A stretch of DNA of 64,000 nucleotides from contig NZ_VBSB01000035.1 of NCBI RefSeq assembly GCF_013337765.1, positions 494,640 to 558,639 on the forward strand. Direction: 5' to 3'. The translations under genes and the position numbers were made by a program. This DNA comes from Mycolicibacterium sphagni. Lineage in GTDB: Bacteria > Actinomycetota > Actinomycetes > Mycobacteriales > Mycobacteriaceae. Below the pieces are notes generated by a model. It was not told the DNA's origin. It was given only the letters and a program-made list of their open reading frames with translations, and did no database searches. Positions 32,793-41,833 of this stretch are shown piece by piece (within the stretch, counting starts at the first letter, position 1; the number at the start of each line of letters is the position of its first letter).

Positions 32793-34472
32793 CTAGTGGT
32801 GCTGGCCGTTGCCGCTTCCGTTGCCGTTGGACTCGGCATCCTGCCAGTCCTTCAGGGCGGTGAGCGCCCGGTGCTCGGAGGCGTGTGCGGCCTCGTTGAG
32901 TGCGGCATCCTCGGATGCGGGGTCCGCGGTGAGGAAGCTGCCGTGGCCGGTCTTGCCGCCGGACCCGAGCTTGTTCATCCGCTTGGGCAACGCCGCGCCG
33001 GCGTATTCCAGCGGGATCGGATGGCCGTGGTCGTCGACCGGGCCCAGCGGCTGATGCAGCTCGATGTAGGCACCGTGCGGCAGCCGCTTGATGATGCCGG
33101 TCTCGATGCCGTGCTCGAGCACGTCGCGGTCGCTGCGCTGCAGGCCGACCGCCCATCGGTAGGCGATGAAGAAAATCAGCGGCGGCAACACCAGCGAGCC
33201 GATACGGCCGATCCACGTCGTCGCATTCAGCGAGATGTGGAACTTCAGCGCGATGACGTCGTTCATGGCGGCCAGCGTCCAGACCATGTACAGCGAGATC
33301 GCCATCGCGCCGATCGCGGTGCGCGTCGGAGCGTCACGCGGGCGCTGCAGCAGGTTGTGGTGCGCGTTGTCCCCGGTGAACTTCTTCTCCAGGAACGGAT
33401 ACGCGATCAGCAGCCCGAACACGATGCCCATGGACATCGCGACCCAGAACGCCGCGGGGATGGTGTGGTGCCAGAAGTACAGCTCCCACGGCGGGAAGAT
33501 ACGGGCCAGGCCTTCCGTCCACATCATGTAGAAGTCGGGCTGGCTGCCTGCCGACACCTGGGACGGCTTGTAGGGGCCGAGCTGCCAGATCGGGTTGATC
33601 TGCAGCAGGCCGCCCATCAGGCCCAGGATGCCGGTGGTCAACGCGAAGAACGCGCCCGACTTCACCGCGAACACCGGCATGACGCGCACGCCGACGACGT
33701 TCTTCTCGGTGCGGCCGGGGCCGGGGAACTGCGTGTGCTTCTGGAACCACACCAGCGCCATGTGAGCGCCGATGAGCGCCAGGATGATTCCCGGGATCAG
33801 CAGGATGTGCAGGGCGTACATGCGGGGGAGCATGGTGCCCACCACGCTGCACTGGTAGCCGACTCCACCGCAGGGGAAGTCGCCACCGAAAAGTGCCCAG
33901 TGCAACCAGGTTCCGACGATCGGCACGCTCATCGTGATCGACGACAGCGCCGCGCGCAGGCCGATACCGGAGAGCAGGTCGTCGGGCAGCGAGTAGCCGA
34001 AGTAGCCCTCGAACATGGCCAGGATCAGCAGCAGCGAACCGATCACCCAGTTGGCTTCGCGGGGCCTGCGGAAGGCGCCGGTGAAGAAGATGCGGGCCAG
34101 GTGAACCATGATCGCCGCGGCGAACAACAGCGCGGCCCAGTGGTGGACCTGCCGGACGAACAGCCCGCCGCGGACCTCGAAGCTGATGTCGAGGGCGGAC
34201 GCGAAGGCCTTGGACATCTCGACGCCCCGAAGGGGTTGGTAGACACCCTGATACGTGACGTCGGCCATTGACGGGTCGAAGAACAGCGAGAGGTACACAC
34301 CGGTGAGTAGCAGCACGATGAAGCTGTACAACGCGATCTCGCCCAGCAGGAACGACCAGTGCGTTGGGAAGACCTTGTTCAGGATGCCGCGGCGTACCGC
34401 CGCCGACGGGTGGTAGCGCGAATCGATCGCGTCACCTTGCGCGGCCATGACATCGGCGAGTTTCGGGCTCAT
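32793..34472 (-). CDS. qcrB: Cytochrome bc1 complex cytochrome b subunit (QcrB)
   Basis: A 559-aa menaquinol-oxidising core subunit with about eight to nine membrane helices. Haem-ligating histidines lie in VRQVHHWAALLF and LHILLIPG; the Qo-site motif reads FPPWELYFW (the actinobacterial form of PEWY). The long hydrophilic C-terminus (~430-559) is typical of actinobacteria. ATG 34472 overlaps the qcrA stop (ATGA). The family is the target of imidazopyridine inhibitors such as telacebec. Confidence 0.97.
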   Translation of the reverse strand: MSPKLADVMAAQGDAIDSRYHPSAAVRRGILNKVFPTHWSFLLGEIALYSFIVLLLTGVYLSLFFDPSMADVTYQGVYQPLRGVEMSKAFASALDISFEVRGGLFVRQVHHWAALLFAAAIMVHLARIFFTGAFRRPREANWVIGSLLLILAMFEGYFGYSLPDDLLSGIGLRAALSSITMSVPIVGTWLHWALFGGDFPCGGVGYQCSVVGTMLPRMYALHILLIPGIILALIGAHMALVWFQKHTQFPGPGRTEKNVVGVRVMPVFAVKSGAFFALTTGILGLMGGLLQINPIWQLGPYKPSQVSAGSQPDFYMMWTEGLARIFPPWELYFWHHTIPAAFWVAMSMGIVFGLLIAYPFLEKKFTGDNAHHNLLQRPRDAPTRTAIGAMAISLYMVWTLAAMNDVIALKFHISLNATTWIGRIGSLVLPPLIFFIAYRWAVGLQRSDRDVLEHGIETGIIKRLPHGAYIELHQPLGPVDDHGHPIPLEYAGAALPKRMNKLGSGGKTGHGSFLTADPASEDAALNEAAHASEHRALTALKDWQDAESNGNGSGNGQHH

Positions 34473-35623
34473 GATGTGCGCTCCCAGAATGCGGGTCCGA
34501 CGGGTTCGGCGAAGTCGCCATTGGCGACCAAGTACCCGTCCTGGTTAATCGTGATCGGCAACTGCGCCAATGCGCGCGCAGCCGGACCGAAGATCGGCCG
34601 TGCGAAATGCAGTGCGTCGAACTGCGATTGGTGGCACGGGCAGAGGATCCGGTAGGTCTGCTGCTCGTACAGCGAGGCCGGGCAGCCCAGGTGCGAGCAG
34701 ACCTTCGTGTAGGCGAACAGGTCGCCGAAGTTGAAGCTCTCCTGGCCGGCACGCTTGACCACCTTGGCCATGTCGACCGGCTTGATGCGGATCAACATCA
34801 CCGGGTTGCGCACGCCCATCGCGATTTCCGACAGCCGCTCGTGGCTTTCGATGGTCGTGCCGTCGCCGTCGCTCTCACGCCACGGGAACACCGTCTCCAT
34901 GCCGCCGGCGTCGATGTCCTCGGGCCGCAGCTTGACGAACGGCGACTGGCCGGGAAGGCCGGTTGCCCGGGCGAGGAAGATGGTCTCGCCGGTGAACCGC
35001 GGGGTCCAGCCCGACGTCCACAGGACTGCCTTCTTGCCTTCGGCGGTGGGAACCACCGGCTTCCACGGGTTCTTGATCAGGCCGCCGATGAAGGCGACCA
35101 GCGTGCCTGCGCCGAATGCGCCGAGTCCGATCCCGAGCGACAGTCCAACCAGCTTGCGCCGCTTGATCGTCGAGCCCTCGAGTGCATCGGTGAGGTTGGC
35201 CACCACGGTCTTGCGTTCGATCTCCGGGGAGCGCCCGTCATGGCGGTCCTGGACGGTGATCTCCTCGGGGATGAACTTCTTCTGGTAGAGCACCGCGCCG
35301 ATGCCGATCGCCAGGATCGACATTCCGAAGGTGAGCCCGTACAGCGGGGTGGCGTAGTCAGCCAGCGAGCTCTCGTTCGAGCCGTCCCACTGCCACGGCC
35401 AGAAGATGAACACCACCAGCAGGGCCAGACCGAAGAAGCCGCCCAGCAGCAGCCAGCCCGCCACCAGTCGCTCGGCGCGCTTCTCGGCTTTGGTGCCCTC
35501 GACGGGCCAGCGCGGCTCCTTGAGGATGATGTCGACGCCGTCGAGCTTGCCGCCGAGCTCGAGGAGCTCCTCGCGTGACATCGCTGCGAGCTGTTCGTCG
35601 CTCGGCCGATTCACGTCACTCAT
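34469..35623 (-). CDS. qcrA: Cytochrome bc1 complex Rieske iron-sulfur subunit (QcrA)
   Basis: A 384-aa actinobacterial Rieske protein with three N-terminal helices (two ~60-115 and one ~160-182) and a C-terminal 2Fe-2S domain. Cluster ligands are in CSHLGCP (~309-315) and CPCHQSQF (~328-335). ATG 35623 (MSDVNRPSDEQ) overlaps the qcrC stop by 4 nt. Electrons pass from QcrB to QcrC through this subunit. Confidence 0.97.
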   Translation of the reverse strand: MSDVNRPSDEQLAAMSREELLELGGKLDGVDIILKEPRWPVEGTKAEKRAERLVAGWLLLGGFFGLALLVVFIFWPWQWDGSNESSLADYATPLYGLTFGMSILAIGIGAVLYQKKFIPEEITVQDRHDGRSPEIERKTVVANLTDALEGSTIKRRKLVGLSLGIGLGAFGAGTLVAFIGGLIKNPWKPVVPTAEGKKAVLWTSGWTPRFTGETIFLARATGLPGQSPFVKLRPEDIDAGGMETVFPWRESDGDGTTIESHERLSEIAMGVRNPVMLIRIKPVDMAKVVKRAGQESFNFGDLFAYTKVCSHLGCPASLYEQQTYRILCPCHQSQFDALHFARPIFGPAARALAQLPITINQDGYLVANGDFAEPVGPAFWERTS

Positions 35624-36495
35624 GATGATCTCGCTCCGATCCACAGCGCCGCCGCGATGGCGGCGACCATGCCGATAATCCAGATCGCCATACCTTCCGA
35701 CGACGGTCCGAAGCCACCGAGGCCGTAGCCGCCGGGATCCGGCGCGCGGGTCGCCATCCGGACGTAGGCGACGATGTCGCGCTTCTCCTCGGGCGAGAGC
35801 TGGCGGTCACCGAACTTGGGCATGTTCTGCGGACCGGTCAGCATCGCGGTGTAGATCTGCGCGGGGGTGGCGGGCTCGAGTTCGGGCGCGTACTTGCCCG
35901 ACGACAGTGCGCCGCCCTTGCCGGTGAAGTTGTGGCACGAGGCGCAGTTGAGCCGGAACAGGTCACCGCCGCGGGCGACATCGTTGCCGAGCAGCGAGTG
36001 GTCGGCGACCTGGCCGTTGGCGTCCCGCGGGACGAGCGGGCCGCCGCCGTTGGCCTGGACGTAGGCGCCGAGCGCGTCGATCTGGGCCTCGTCGAAGATC
36101 GGGTCCTTGCGCGGGGCCTGGGCTTCGCCGCGCATCGCGGGCATCCGGCCGGTGGAGACCTGGAAGTACACCGCGGCCTCGCCGACGCCGATCAGGCTGG
36201 GGCCGCGGCCCTGTACGCCCTGGAGATTGGTGCCGTGGCAGCTGATGCACGAGGTGTCGAACAGCTGCTTGCCGGTGCGCAGCAGGGCCGACTGCGATTC
36301 GTCGGCGACCGCGACCTGCGGTGTGGGCGTCAGCGTGGCGGCCAGGCCGCCTGCGACACCGAGGCCGACCAGCAGCAGCACCGCGCCGGTCAGGCGGCGA
36401 CGAAGCCGACGGCGCGACTTGTCGCTCAGAGTCCCTCGCTCTTCGCGCAAGCGGCTCATCGCCGGTGCCTTCACCCGCGCCGATCTCTTGAGCAT
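35620..36495 (-). CDS. qcrC: Cytochrome bc1 complex dihaem cytochrome c subunit (QcrC)
   Basis: A 291-aa subunit with an N-terminal anchor (~35-55), two c-type haem domains (CISCH ~83-87 and CASCH ~183-187, with methionine ligands later in each), and a C-terminal helix. In actinobacteria this dihaem protein replaces soluble cytochrome c and passes electrons directly to CtaC. ATG 36495 has AGAAGGGG upstream; ATG 36459 is an alternative. Confidence 0.96.
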   Translation of the reverse strand: MLKRSARVKAPAMSRLREERGTLSDKSRRRLRRRLTGAVLLLVGLGVAGGLAATLTPTPQVAVADESQSALLRTGKQLFDTSCISCHGTNLQGVQGRGPSLIGVGEAAVYFQVSTGRMPAMRGEAQAPRKDPIFDEAQIDALGAYVQANGGGPLVPRDANGQVADHSLLGNDVARGGDLFRLNCASCHNFTGKGGALSSGKYAPELEPATPAQIYTAMLTGPQNMPKFGDRQLSPEEKRDIVAYVRMATRAPDPGGYGLGGFGPSSEGMAIWIIGMVAAIAAALWIGARSS

Positions 36496-36506
36496 CGAAC
36501 CCCTTC

Positions 36507-37118
36507 TCATCGGATGAAGTAGATCGTCGCGAACAGGGCGATCCACACGATGTCGACGAAGTGCCAGTAGTAGGACACGACGATGGCGGCGGTCGCCTGA
36601 GCGGGCGTGAACTTGCTCATCGTCGTGCGCAACAGAAGAAGAATGAAGGCGACCAGACCGCCGATGACGTGCAGCCCGTGGAAGCCGGTCGCGAGGTAGA
36701 AGACGCTGCCGTAGGAGCTGCCCGGGATCGTCGTGCCGTGGGTGACCAGGTGGTAGTACTCGTAGGCCTGGCCGCCGACGAAGAAGGCGCCCATCAGGAA
36801 GGTGATCACGTACCACCGGCGCAGCCCGTAGACGTCACCGCGCTCGGCCGCGAACACACCCATCTGGCAGGTGAACGACGACGCGATCAGCACCAGCGTC
36901 ACCGGAACCGCCTGATACAGGTTCAGCTCTGTCGGCGGCGGCGGCCACACCCCACCGGACTGAGCACGTGCAGTGAAGTACATCGCGAACAGCCCAGCAA
37001 AGAACATCAGCTCACTGGAAAGCCACACGATGGTGCCAACACTGACCATGTTCGGCCGGTTCAGCGAATGTACGCGCGATGTGATCGCAGTTCCCGAGGT
37101 GCCAACAGCGCTCGTCAC
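36507..37118 (-). CDS. ctaE: Cytochrome c oxidase subunit III (CtaE)
   Basis: A 203-aa five-helix subunit III. The first helix carries SSELMFFAGLFAMYF with the family glutamate; the C-terminus has GFHGLHVIGG and SYYWHFVDIVWIALF. GTG 37118 starts the ctaE-qcrC-qcrA-qcrB operon; the gap to qcrC is 11 nt. Divergent from trpD across 112 nt. Confidence 0.96.
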   Translation of the reverse strand: MTSAVGTSGTAITSRVHSLNRPNMVSVGTIVWLSSELMFFAGLFAMYFTARAQSGGVWPPPPTELNLYQAVPVTLVLIASSFTCQMGVFAAERGDVYGLRRWYVITFLMGAFFVGGQAYEYYHLVTHGTTIPGSSYGSVFYLATGFHGLHVIGGLVAFILLLLRTTMSKFTPAQATAAIVVSYYWHFVDIVWIALFATIYFIR

Positions 37119-37230
37119 ATCAAGAAGTATGACGCTTTGTAGTTGTTGAGGTACAGCCAGGGGCCGAATTCGTCAGAACTGTCGGCTGACCGGGCTGTGG
37201 AGTGCCCGCGCGGCGTGGGAATATCGGCGC

Positions 37231-38313
37231 GTGACTCACCCCGCTTCCCAGCCCGGCGCCGACGCGCCGAATTCGTCATGGCCGCAGGTCCTGGACCGGT
37301 TGACGGCCAGCCTGGAACTCGAACCGGGGCAGGCGACCTGGGCGATGGACCAGATCATGACCGGCGTCGCGACGCCGGCTCAGATCGCCGCCTTCGGCGT
37401 GTCGATGAAGATGAAGCGCCCGACGCCGGCCGAGGTGCGTGAGTTGGCCGACACGATGCTGCGTTACGCGCGCATGGTGCCCACCGATGTCATCGGCACC
37501 GACACCGTCGACATCGTCGGCACCGGCGGTGATCGCGCCAACACCGTGAACCTCTCGACGATGGCGGCGATCGTGGTCGCCGCCGCCGGGGTTCCGGTGG
37601 TCAAGCACGGCAACCGCGCCGCATCCTCCAAGAGCGGCGGGGCCGACATGCTCGAAGCGCTCGGCGTGCGCATCGATCTGGGGCCCGACGAGGTGGCCCG
37701 CAGCGTGCACGAGGTGGGCATCGGGTTCTGCTTCGCGCCGGTGTTCCACCCGTCCTACAAGTTCGCCGGGCCGCCCCGCCGCGAGATCGGCGTGCCGACG
37801 GTCTTCAATCTGCTTGGGCCGCTGACCAATCCGGCCAGCCCGCGGGCGGGCCTGATCGGGTGCGCGTTCGGTGATCTTGCCGAGGTGATGGCCGGGGTGT
37901 TCGCCGCGCGACGCAGCAGTGTGCTCGTGGTGCACGGCGACGACGGTCTCGACGAGCTGACCACCACGACCACCAGCACCATCTGGCGGGTGCAGGCAGG
38001 CACCATCGACAAGCTCACCTTTGATCCGCTGGGCTTCGGCTTCGCGCGGGCCCGCATCGAGGAACTGGTCGGCGGAGAGGCCGAGGAGAACGCTGCGGAG
38101 GCGCGCAGTGTGCTCGGCGGCGCGCAGGGCCCGGTGCGCGACGCGGTGATCCTCAATGCGGCCGGCGCGATGGTGGCCCACAGCGGGTTATCCAGCCACG
38201 CCGAATGGCTGCCGAGCTGGGAGGAGGGGCTGGCCCGCGCCGCGGAGGCGATCGACTGCGGTGCGGCCGAGCAGCTCCTCGCGCGTTGGGTGCGGTTCAC
38301 CCAACAGCTCTGA
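37231..38313 (+). CDS. trpD: Anthranilate phosphoribosyltransferase TrpD
   Basis: A 360-aa enzyme for the second step of tryptophan synthesis. The PRPP-binding loop VGTGGDRANTVNLST (~91-105), KHGNRAASSKSG, and HPSYKF and GPLTNPA regions are all present. GTG 37231. The other trp genes are not here, the usual mycobacterial split. Its last 126 nt overlap, on the opposite strand, the 3' end of the exonuclease/UvrC-like gene. Confidence 0.96.
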   Translation: MTHPASQPGADAPNSSWPQVLDRLTASLELEPGQATWAMDQIMTGVATPAQIAAFGVSMKMKRPTPAEVRELADTMLRYARMVPTDVIGTDTVDIVGTGGDRANTVNLSTMAAIVVAAAGVPVVKHGNRAASSKSGGADMLEALGVRIDLGPDEVARSVHEVGIGFCFAPVFHPSYKFAGPPRREIGVPTVFNLLGPLTNPASPRAGLIGCAFGDLAEVMAGVFAARRSSVLVVHGDDGLDELTTTTTSTIWRVQAGTIDKLTFDPLGFGFARARIEELVGGEAEENAAEARSVLGGAQGPVRDAVILNAAGAMVAHSGLSSHAEWLPSWEEGLARAAEAIDCGAAEQLLARWVRFTQQL

Positions 38314-40089
38314 GTCGAGTCTTTCGGCTTGTTCGGCGGCCAGCCGCGCGGAGCGCGCGGTGGCCGCCCACTGTGCCCACGGGCCGGCAGAGGCCAGTGG
38401 TGACGCCAAACCTGTTGTCGCGCTGACGATTCGGATGCCCCGCGCGTTGAGCCAGCGGGCGATCAGCGCGGTTTCTTCGACCAGCGCCCCGCCCAGTGGC
38501 GCCGGCCGGGGCAGGATCGTTTGCGCGCAGGCCTGCAGGGCTTCGATGACGGGCATGGGTGGGACGCGACGTGGAGCGACTCCGGCCGCGGCGAGTTGCC
38601 CGTGTCTGACGACCGCGAGCTGCCAGCCGCCCGCGCCGTCCGGCGCGGCGGCGACGAGTTCGTCGACCGCGGCCAGCGCCCGCAGGCGCTGGCCGCGCCA
38701 GAGCACGTCGACGGCGGCGGCGATGTGATCGCGCAGTCGCGCGGCGCTTTCGTAGCGGGCCCGCCCGGCCAGCTCGTCGACCTGGTCGATGGCCGCGCAC
38801 AGCGCACTGTTGTCCACGCCGCCGATCAGCGCGGCCGCCCGCAGCGGGGCGGCCGCGTAGTCGGCGGCGGCGATGCCGCGCGGTGCGGGACAGGGGGAGA
38901 CCTCGCGCTCAGGGCATTTCGGCCCGTGCTCGCCCGTGCGCCCGATGCGCGCCGTGCAGGTGCGCACCCCGGTGAACCGGGCCACCAGTTCGGCGGTGTC
39001 GGCGGCGTCGGCCCGCGACCGGAACGGGCCGATGGCGTGGTCGTGGCGCGGCTCGCGGACGACCGAGAGCCGGGGGAACACCTCGTCGGTCAGCACCACC
39101 CACCACCAGCGGTGCGGGAAGCGGGACCGGCGGTTGTAGGGCGGGGCGTGTGCGGCCAGCAACCGCAGCTCGCGCACCCCGGCCTCCAGCGGGTGGGCGC
39201 ATTCGACGTGGTCGACTGTGGTGGCCAGACCCACCATCTCTTTCATCCGCCCGCGCGGGTCGGCGCCGGTGAAGTACTGATTCACCCGGCGGCGCAGATC
39301 GGTGGCGGTGCCGACGTAGAGCACCTCGCCGGTGGGCCCGCGAAACAGGTACACCCCGGGCCGGCGTGGCAGGTTGCGGGCCAGAACCCGTTTGCCCCGT
39401 TGGGCATTCGAGATATTGGGCAGGTACCCGCGCAGATCGGTATAGGTGTGGACGCCCTGATTGCCGACCCGTTCGATCAGCGCGTGCAGCACGTCGACGG
39501 TGACGCGGGCGTCGTCGAGGGCACGGTGGTTGGGCTGGGTGGCCGAGCCGACGAGGGCGGCCAGCGTGGCCAGCCGGACGCTGGGTGCCTCCTCGCGGGT
39601 GAGGACCCGGCGGGCCAGCCGCACCGTGCACAGCACCGGCGGGCGCGGCCAGGTGATGCCGCACTGTTCGGCGGCCGAGCGCAGGAAGCCGATGTCGAAG
39701 CCCGCGTTGTGCGCGACGAGCACGGCGCCGCGGGCGAACTCCAGGAACGTCGGCAATACCGCCGCGATGGTGGGCGCATCGTGCACCATCGCGGTCGTGA
39801 TCCCGGTCAGCTGCACGATCTGCGGTGGGATCGACCGCTGCGGGTCCACCAGGGTGGCGAACTCGCCGAGCACCTCGCCGCCGCGGACCTTGACCGCGCC
39901 GATCTCGGTGATGGCGTCGCGGGATCCGTCGGCCGAGGCGGTGGCGCGTCCGCCGGTGGTCTCCAGGTCGACGACCACGAACGTGGTGTCCCGCAACGAC
40001 AGATCGGCGGCCGGATCGACGTCGGCGAAGCTCAGCTGCGCATCACCCCGGTGCGTAGCACCACCAACCGAATCCAGGTACCCCGCCAC
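38188..40089 (-). CDS. DEDD exonuclease fused to UvrC-like GIY-YIG nuclease (Rv2191-like)
   Basis: A 633-aa fusion. The N-terminus (~30-210) is a DnaQ-like 3'-5' exonuclease (FVVVDLETTGG, HNAGFDIGFLR, HRALDDARVTV). A GIY-YIG domain follows (~240-320: RRPGVYLFRGPTGEVLYVGT, ATDLRRRVNQY), then a UvrC-type region with a UvrB-binding-like segment and a final Arg-rich part. It lacks the full UvrC endonuclease/HhH set. The role is probably DNA repair (Cho/UvrC-related). The last 42 codons lie antisense to the trpD end, a long convergent overlap. Confidence 0.9.
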   Translation of the reverse strand: MAGYLDSVGGATHRGDAQLSFADVDPAADLSLRDTTFVVVDLETTGGRATASADGSRDAITEIGAVKVRGGEVLGEFATLVDPQRSIPPQIVQLTGITTAMVHDAPTIAAVLPTFLEFARGAVLVAHNAGFDIGFLRSAAEQCGITWPRPPVLCTVRLARRVLTREEAPSVRLATLAALVGSATQPNHRALDDARVTVDVLHALIERVGNQGVHTYTDLRGYLPNISNAQRGKRVLARNLPRRPGVYLFRGPTGEVLYVGTATDLRRRVNQYFTGADPRGRMKEMVGLATTVDHVECAHPLEAGVRELRLLAAHAPPYNRRSRFPHRWWWVVLTDEVFPRLSVVREPRHDHAIGPFRSRADAADTAELVARFTGVRTCTARIGRTGEHGPKCPEREVSPCPAPRGIAAADYAAAPLRAAALIGGVDNSALCAAIDQVDELAGRARYESAARLRDHIAAAVDVLWRGQRLRALAAVDELVAAAPDGAGGWQLAVVRHGQLAAAGVAPRRVPPMPVIEALQACAQTILPRPAPLGGALVEETALIARWLNARGIRIVSATTGLASPLASAGPWAQWAATARSARLAAEQAERLDSELLGEPHPTREELLGRTAVDRLRGAGQPLLPARQPFGVAG

Positions 40090-40228
40090 AGCAGTTGACG
40101 GTAGGCAGCCCCACCGACAGGACGTCGGTGCCGCGCCGTCCAGACCCGGACTTGGCTCGACTTGGCCCCGAACTTGTCAGAGGCCGCGGTTAGCGTGCGG
40201 CCAACAACGATGAGAGAGGAGACCCGAG

Positions 40229-40450
40229 ATGGAAACAGACCCAACCGAACCGGTTGTCATCGACTGCGACGACTGCGCAGTGCGTGGGCCAGGCTGCCGC
40301 GACTGTGTGGTGAGCGTGTTGCTCGGTGTACCGGAGACTTTGCTGGAAGACGAACGGGCAGCACTGGAGGTGCTGGCCGAGGCCGGTCTGGCCCCGCGAT
40401 TGAAGCTGGTGCCGATCCACCGCCACGGGGGTTCAGGGCTCGCGAGCTAG
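40229..40450 (+). CDS. Small cysteine-rich conserved protein
   Basis: A 73-aa protein from ATG 40229 with AGAGAGGAGA upstream. The N-terminus has two close cysteine pairs (CDDCAVRGPGCRDC), which could bind a metal or form disulfides; the rest is a mixed helix ending in a basic tail. I recognise no named domain, but similar small proteins precede the NlpC/P60 gene in mycobacteria. It is separated from that gene by a 167-nt leader. Confidence 0.7.
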   Translation: METDPTEPVVIDCDDCAVRGPGCRDCVVSVLLGVPETLLEDERAALEVLAEAGLAPRLKLVPIHRHGGSGLAS

Positions 40451-40528
40451 GGGCCTGATAGGTTGGATGGCAGGTTGTGGCTGGTGTTACCAGTGAGGCT
40501 GAGAGTCTCTTGAGAAGTGTGTCCCTGG

Positions 40529-40558
40529 TTGGACAACGCTGATGCCATTTCGTAACCT
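40529..40558 (+). promoter_or_regulatory. Candidate sigma-A promoter for the NlpC/P60 gene
   Basis: TTGGAC (40529-40534) and TAACCT (40553-40558) with an 18-nt spacer. Transcription would begin near 40565, giving a ~50-nt leader. Upstream, two hairpins (CTGGT-GTT-ACCAG at 40481-40493 and GAGGCT-GAG-AGTCTC at 40496-40510) may end the preceding small transcript. Confidence 0.4.
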
Positions 40559-40579
40559 ATTCGAGACCTAAGGCACTCG

Positions 40580-40621
40580 ATGCAAAAACGTCGACGGCAC
40601 TTAAAGGAAGCGCAATCTTGA
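40580..40621 (+). other. Possible upstream ORF overlapping the NlpC/P60 start
   Basis: ATG 40580 opens a 13-codon frame (MQKRRRHLKEAQS) whose TGA (40619-40621) overlaps the TTG start codon (40618-40620) of the hydrolase. Basic composition and the exact stop/start overlap suggest possible translational coupling, but it has no clear ribosome site of its own. Confidence 0.3.
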
Positions 40622-41802
40622 GCTTTGACCGCAGGTACCTGACTAAACGCGTTTTCAGACGCCCTCTAGTAGGTGGGATTGCGGGGCTCACACTCTTTGC
40701 GTCTGTTATCTCCGGATCGGTCCATGCCGACCCCGCCGAAGACGGTGTGGCAAAGCTGAACGAGCTGTCACGACAGGCAGAACAACTCACCGAGTCGATG
40801 CATTCCGCTCAGCTTGATCTTGACAAGAAGCTGCAAGCAGAGGGTGCCGCCGAAAAGAAGCACATCGACGACCTCGCCGCCGCCGACGCGGCCAAAGCCC
40901 AGTTGGCTACCTATCAGGTCTCCGTCGACAAATTTGCTGTCGCGGTTTACATGGGTGGCAGCACCGACGGCCTGAGCGCCATCCTGACCGCTGAGTCGCC
41001 GCAGGGCCTGATCGACAAACTGACCGTGCAGCGCGCGATGGCCACCGAGATGTCCGCCCAGATGGAGAACTATCGGCGGGCCAACGACCAACTCCGCGAG
41101 GCCGAGGCCGCCTCGGCCAAATCGGCCGCCGACGCCAAGACGGCTGCCGAACAGGCCGCCGCCGTGCGCGCTGACCTGCAGCGCAAGCAGTCCCAGCTGC
41201 AGGTACAGATCTCGGCGGTGAAGTCGCGCTACCAGACGTTGACCCCCGATCAGCGGACGGCGCTGGCCGCCCCCGGACCGCCGCCGCCGGCCGACATCCT
41301 GGCGCTGGGGGCCCCCGCCGGACTGCCGCCGCTGGCCGATGCACCGCCGCCGCCGGACGCACTGCCGGCTCTGCCCCCGCCACCCGACGCCCCGCCGCCA
41401 CCGGACGCCGCCCAGGTCATTCCGATGGCCGCTGTGCCCGTGCCCGGCCCGGGTAGTGACCAGGGCGCGGTCGCCGTGCAGGCCGCTCTCACCCGGATCG
41501 GCGACCCGTATGTCTGGGGTGGCTCCGGTCCCACCCAGTTCGACTGCTCCGGCCTGGTGATGTGGGCCTTCCAGCAGGCCGGGATCTTCCTGCCGCACTC
41601 CAGCCAGGCCCTGGCCAATGGCGGACAGCCGGTCTCCATGGATCAGATGCAGCCCGGTGACGTCGTGAACTACTACTCCGACGCCTCGCATTCGGCGATC
41701 TACATCGGTGACGGGATGATGGTCCACGCCTCGACGTTCGGCCGGCCGGTGATGATCTCCCCGGTGAACAACGCCCCGATCTACAACGTCCGCCGCTACT
41801 GA
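40618..41802 (+). CDS. NlpC/P60 peptidoglycan endopeptidase (Rv2190c-like)
   Basis: A 394-aa exported hydrolase predicted to cut the peptide stem of peptidoglycan. It has a signal peptide (~1-38, SGSVHADP), a long coiled coil (~40-215), a Pro-rich linker (~218-272), and a C-terminal NlpC/P60 domain. Catalytic Cys is in DCSGLVMW (~309) and His in ASHSAIYIG (~358). The TTG start has AAAGGAAG 7 nt upstream. RipA-like autoinhibition by the coiled coil is possible. Confidence 0.92.
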   Translation: MSFDRRYLTKRVFRRPLVGGIAGLTLFASVISGSVHADPAEDGVAKLNELSRQAEQLTESMHSAQLDLDKKLQAEGAAEKKHIDDLAAADAAKAQLATYQVSVDKFAVAVYMGGSTDGLSAILTAESPQGLIDKLTVQRAMATEMSAQMENYRRANDQLREAEAASAKSAADAKTAAEQAAAVRADLQRKQSQLQVQISAVKSRYQTLTPDQRTALAAPGPPPPADILALGAPAGLPPLADAPPPPDALPALPPPPDAPPPPDAAQVIPMAAVPVPGPGSDQGAVAVQAALTRIGDPYVWGGSGPTQFDCSGLVMWAFQQAGIFLPHSSQALANGGQPVSMDQMQPGDVVNYYSDASHSAIYIGDGMMVHASTFGRPVMISPVNNAPIYNVRRY

Positions 41803-41833
41803 CCGATCGCGGCGGCGGCTCACCGCCGTCGTC

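Noticed and set aside
40451..40617. c-di-AMP (ydaO-type) riboswitch before the NlpC/P60 gene
   Set aside because: I looked for the conserved GCTGA...GGGGAACC-type core and could not find it in order; the hairpins present are short and simple.
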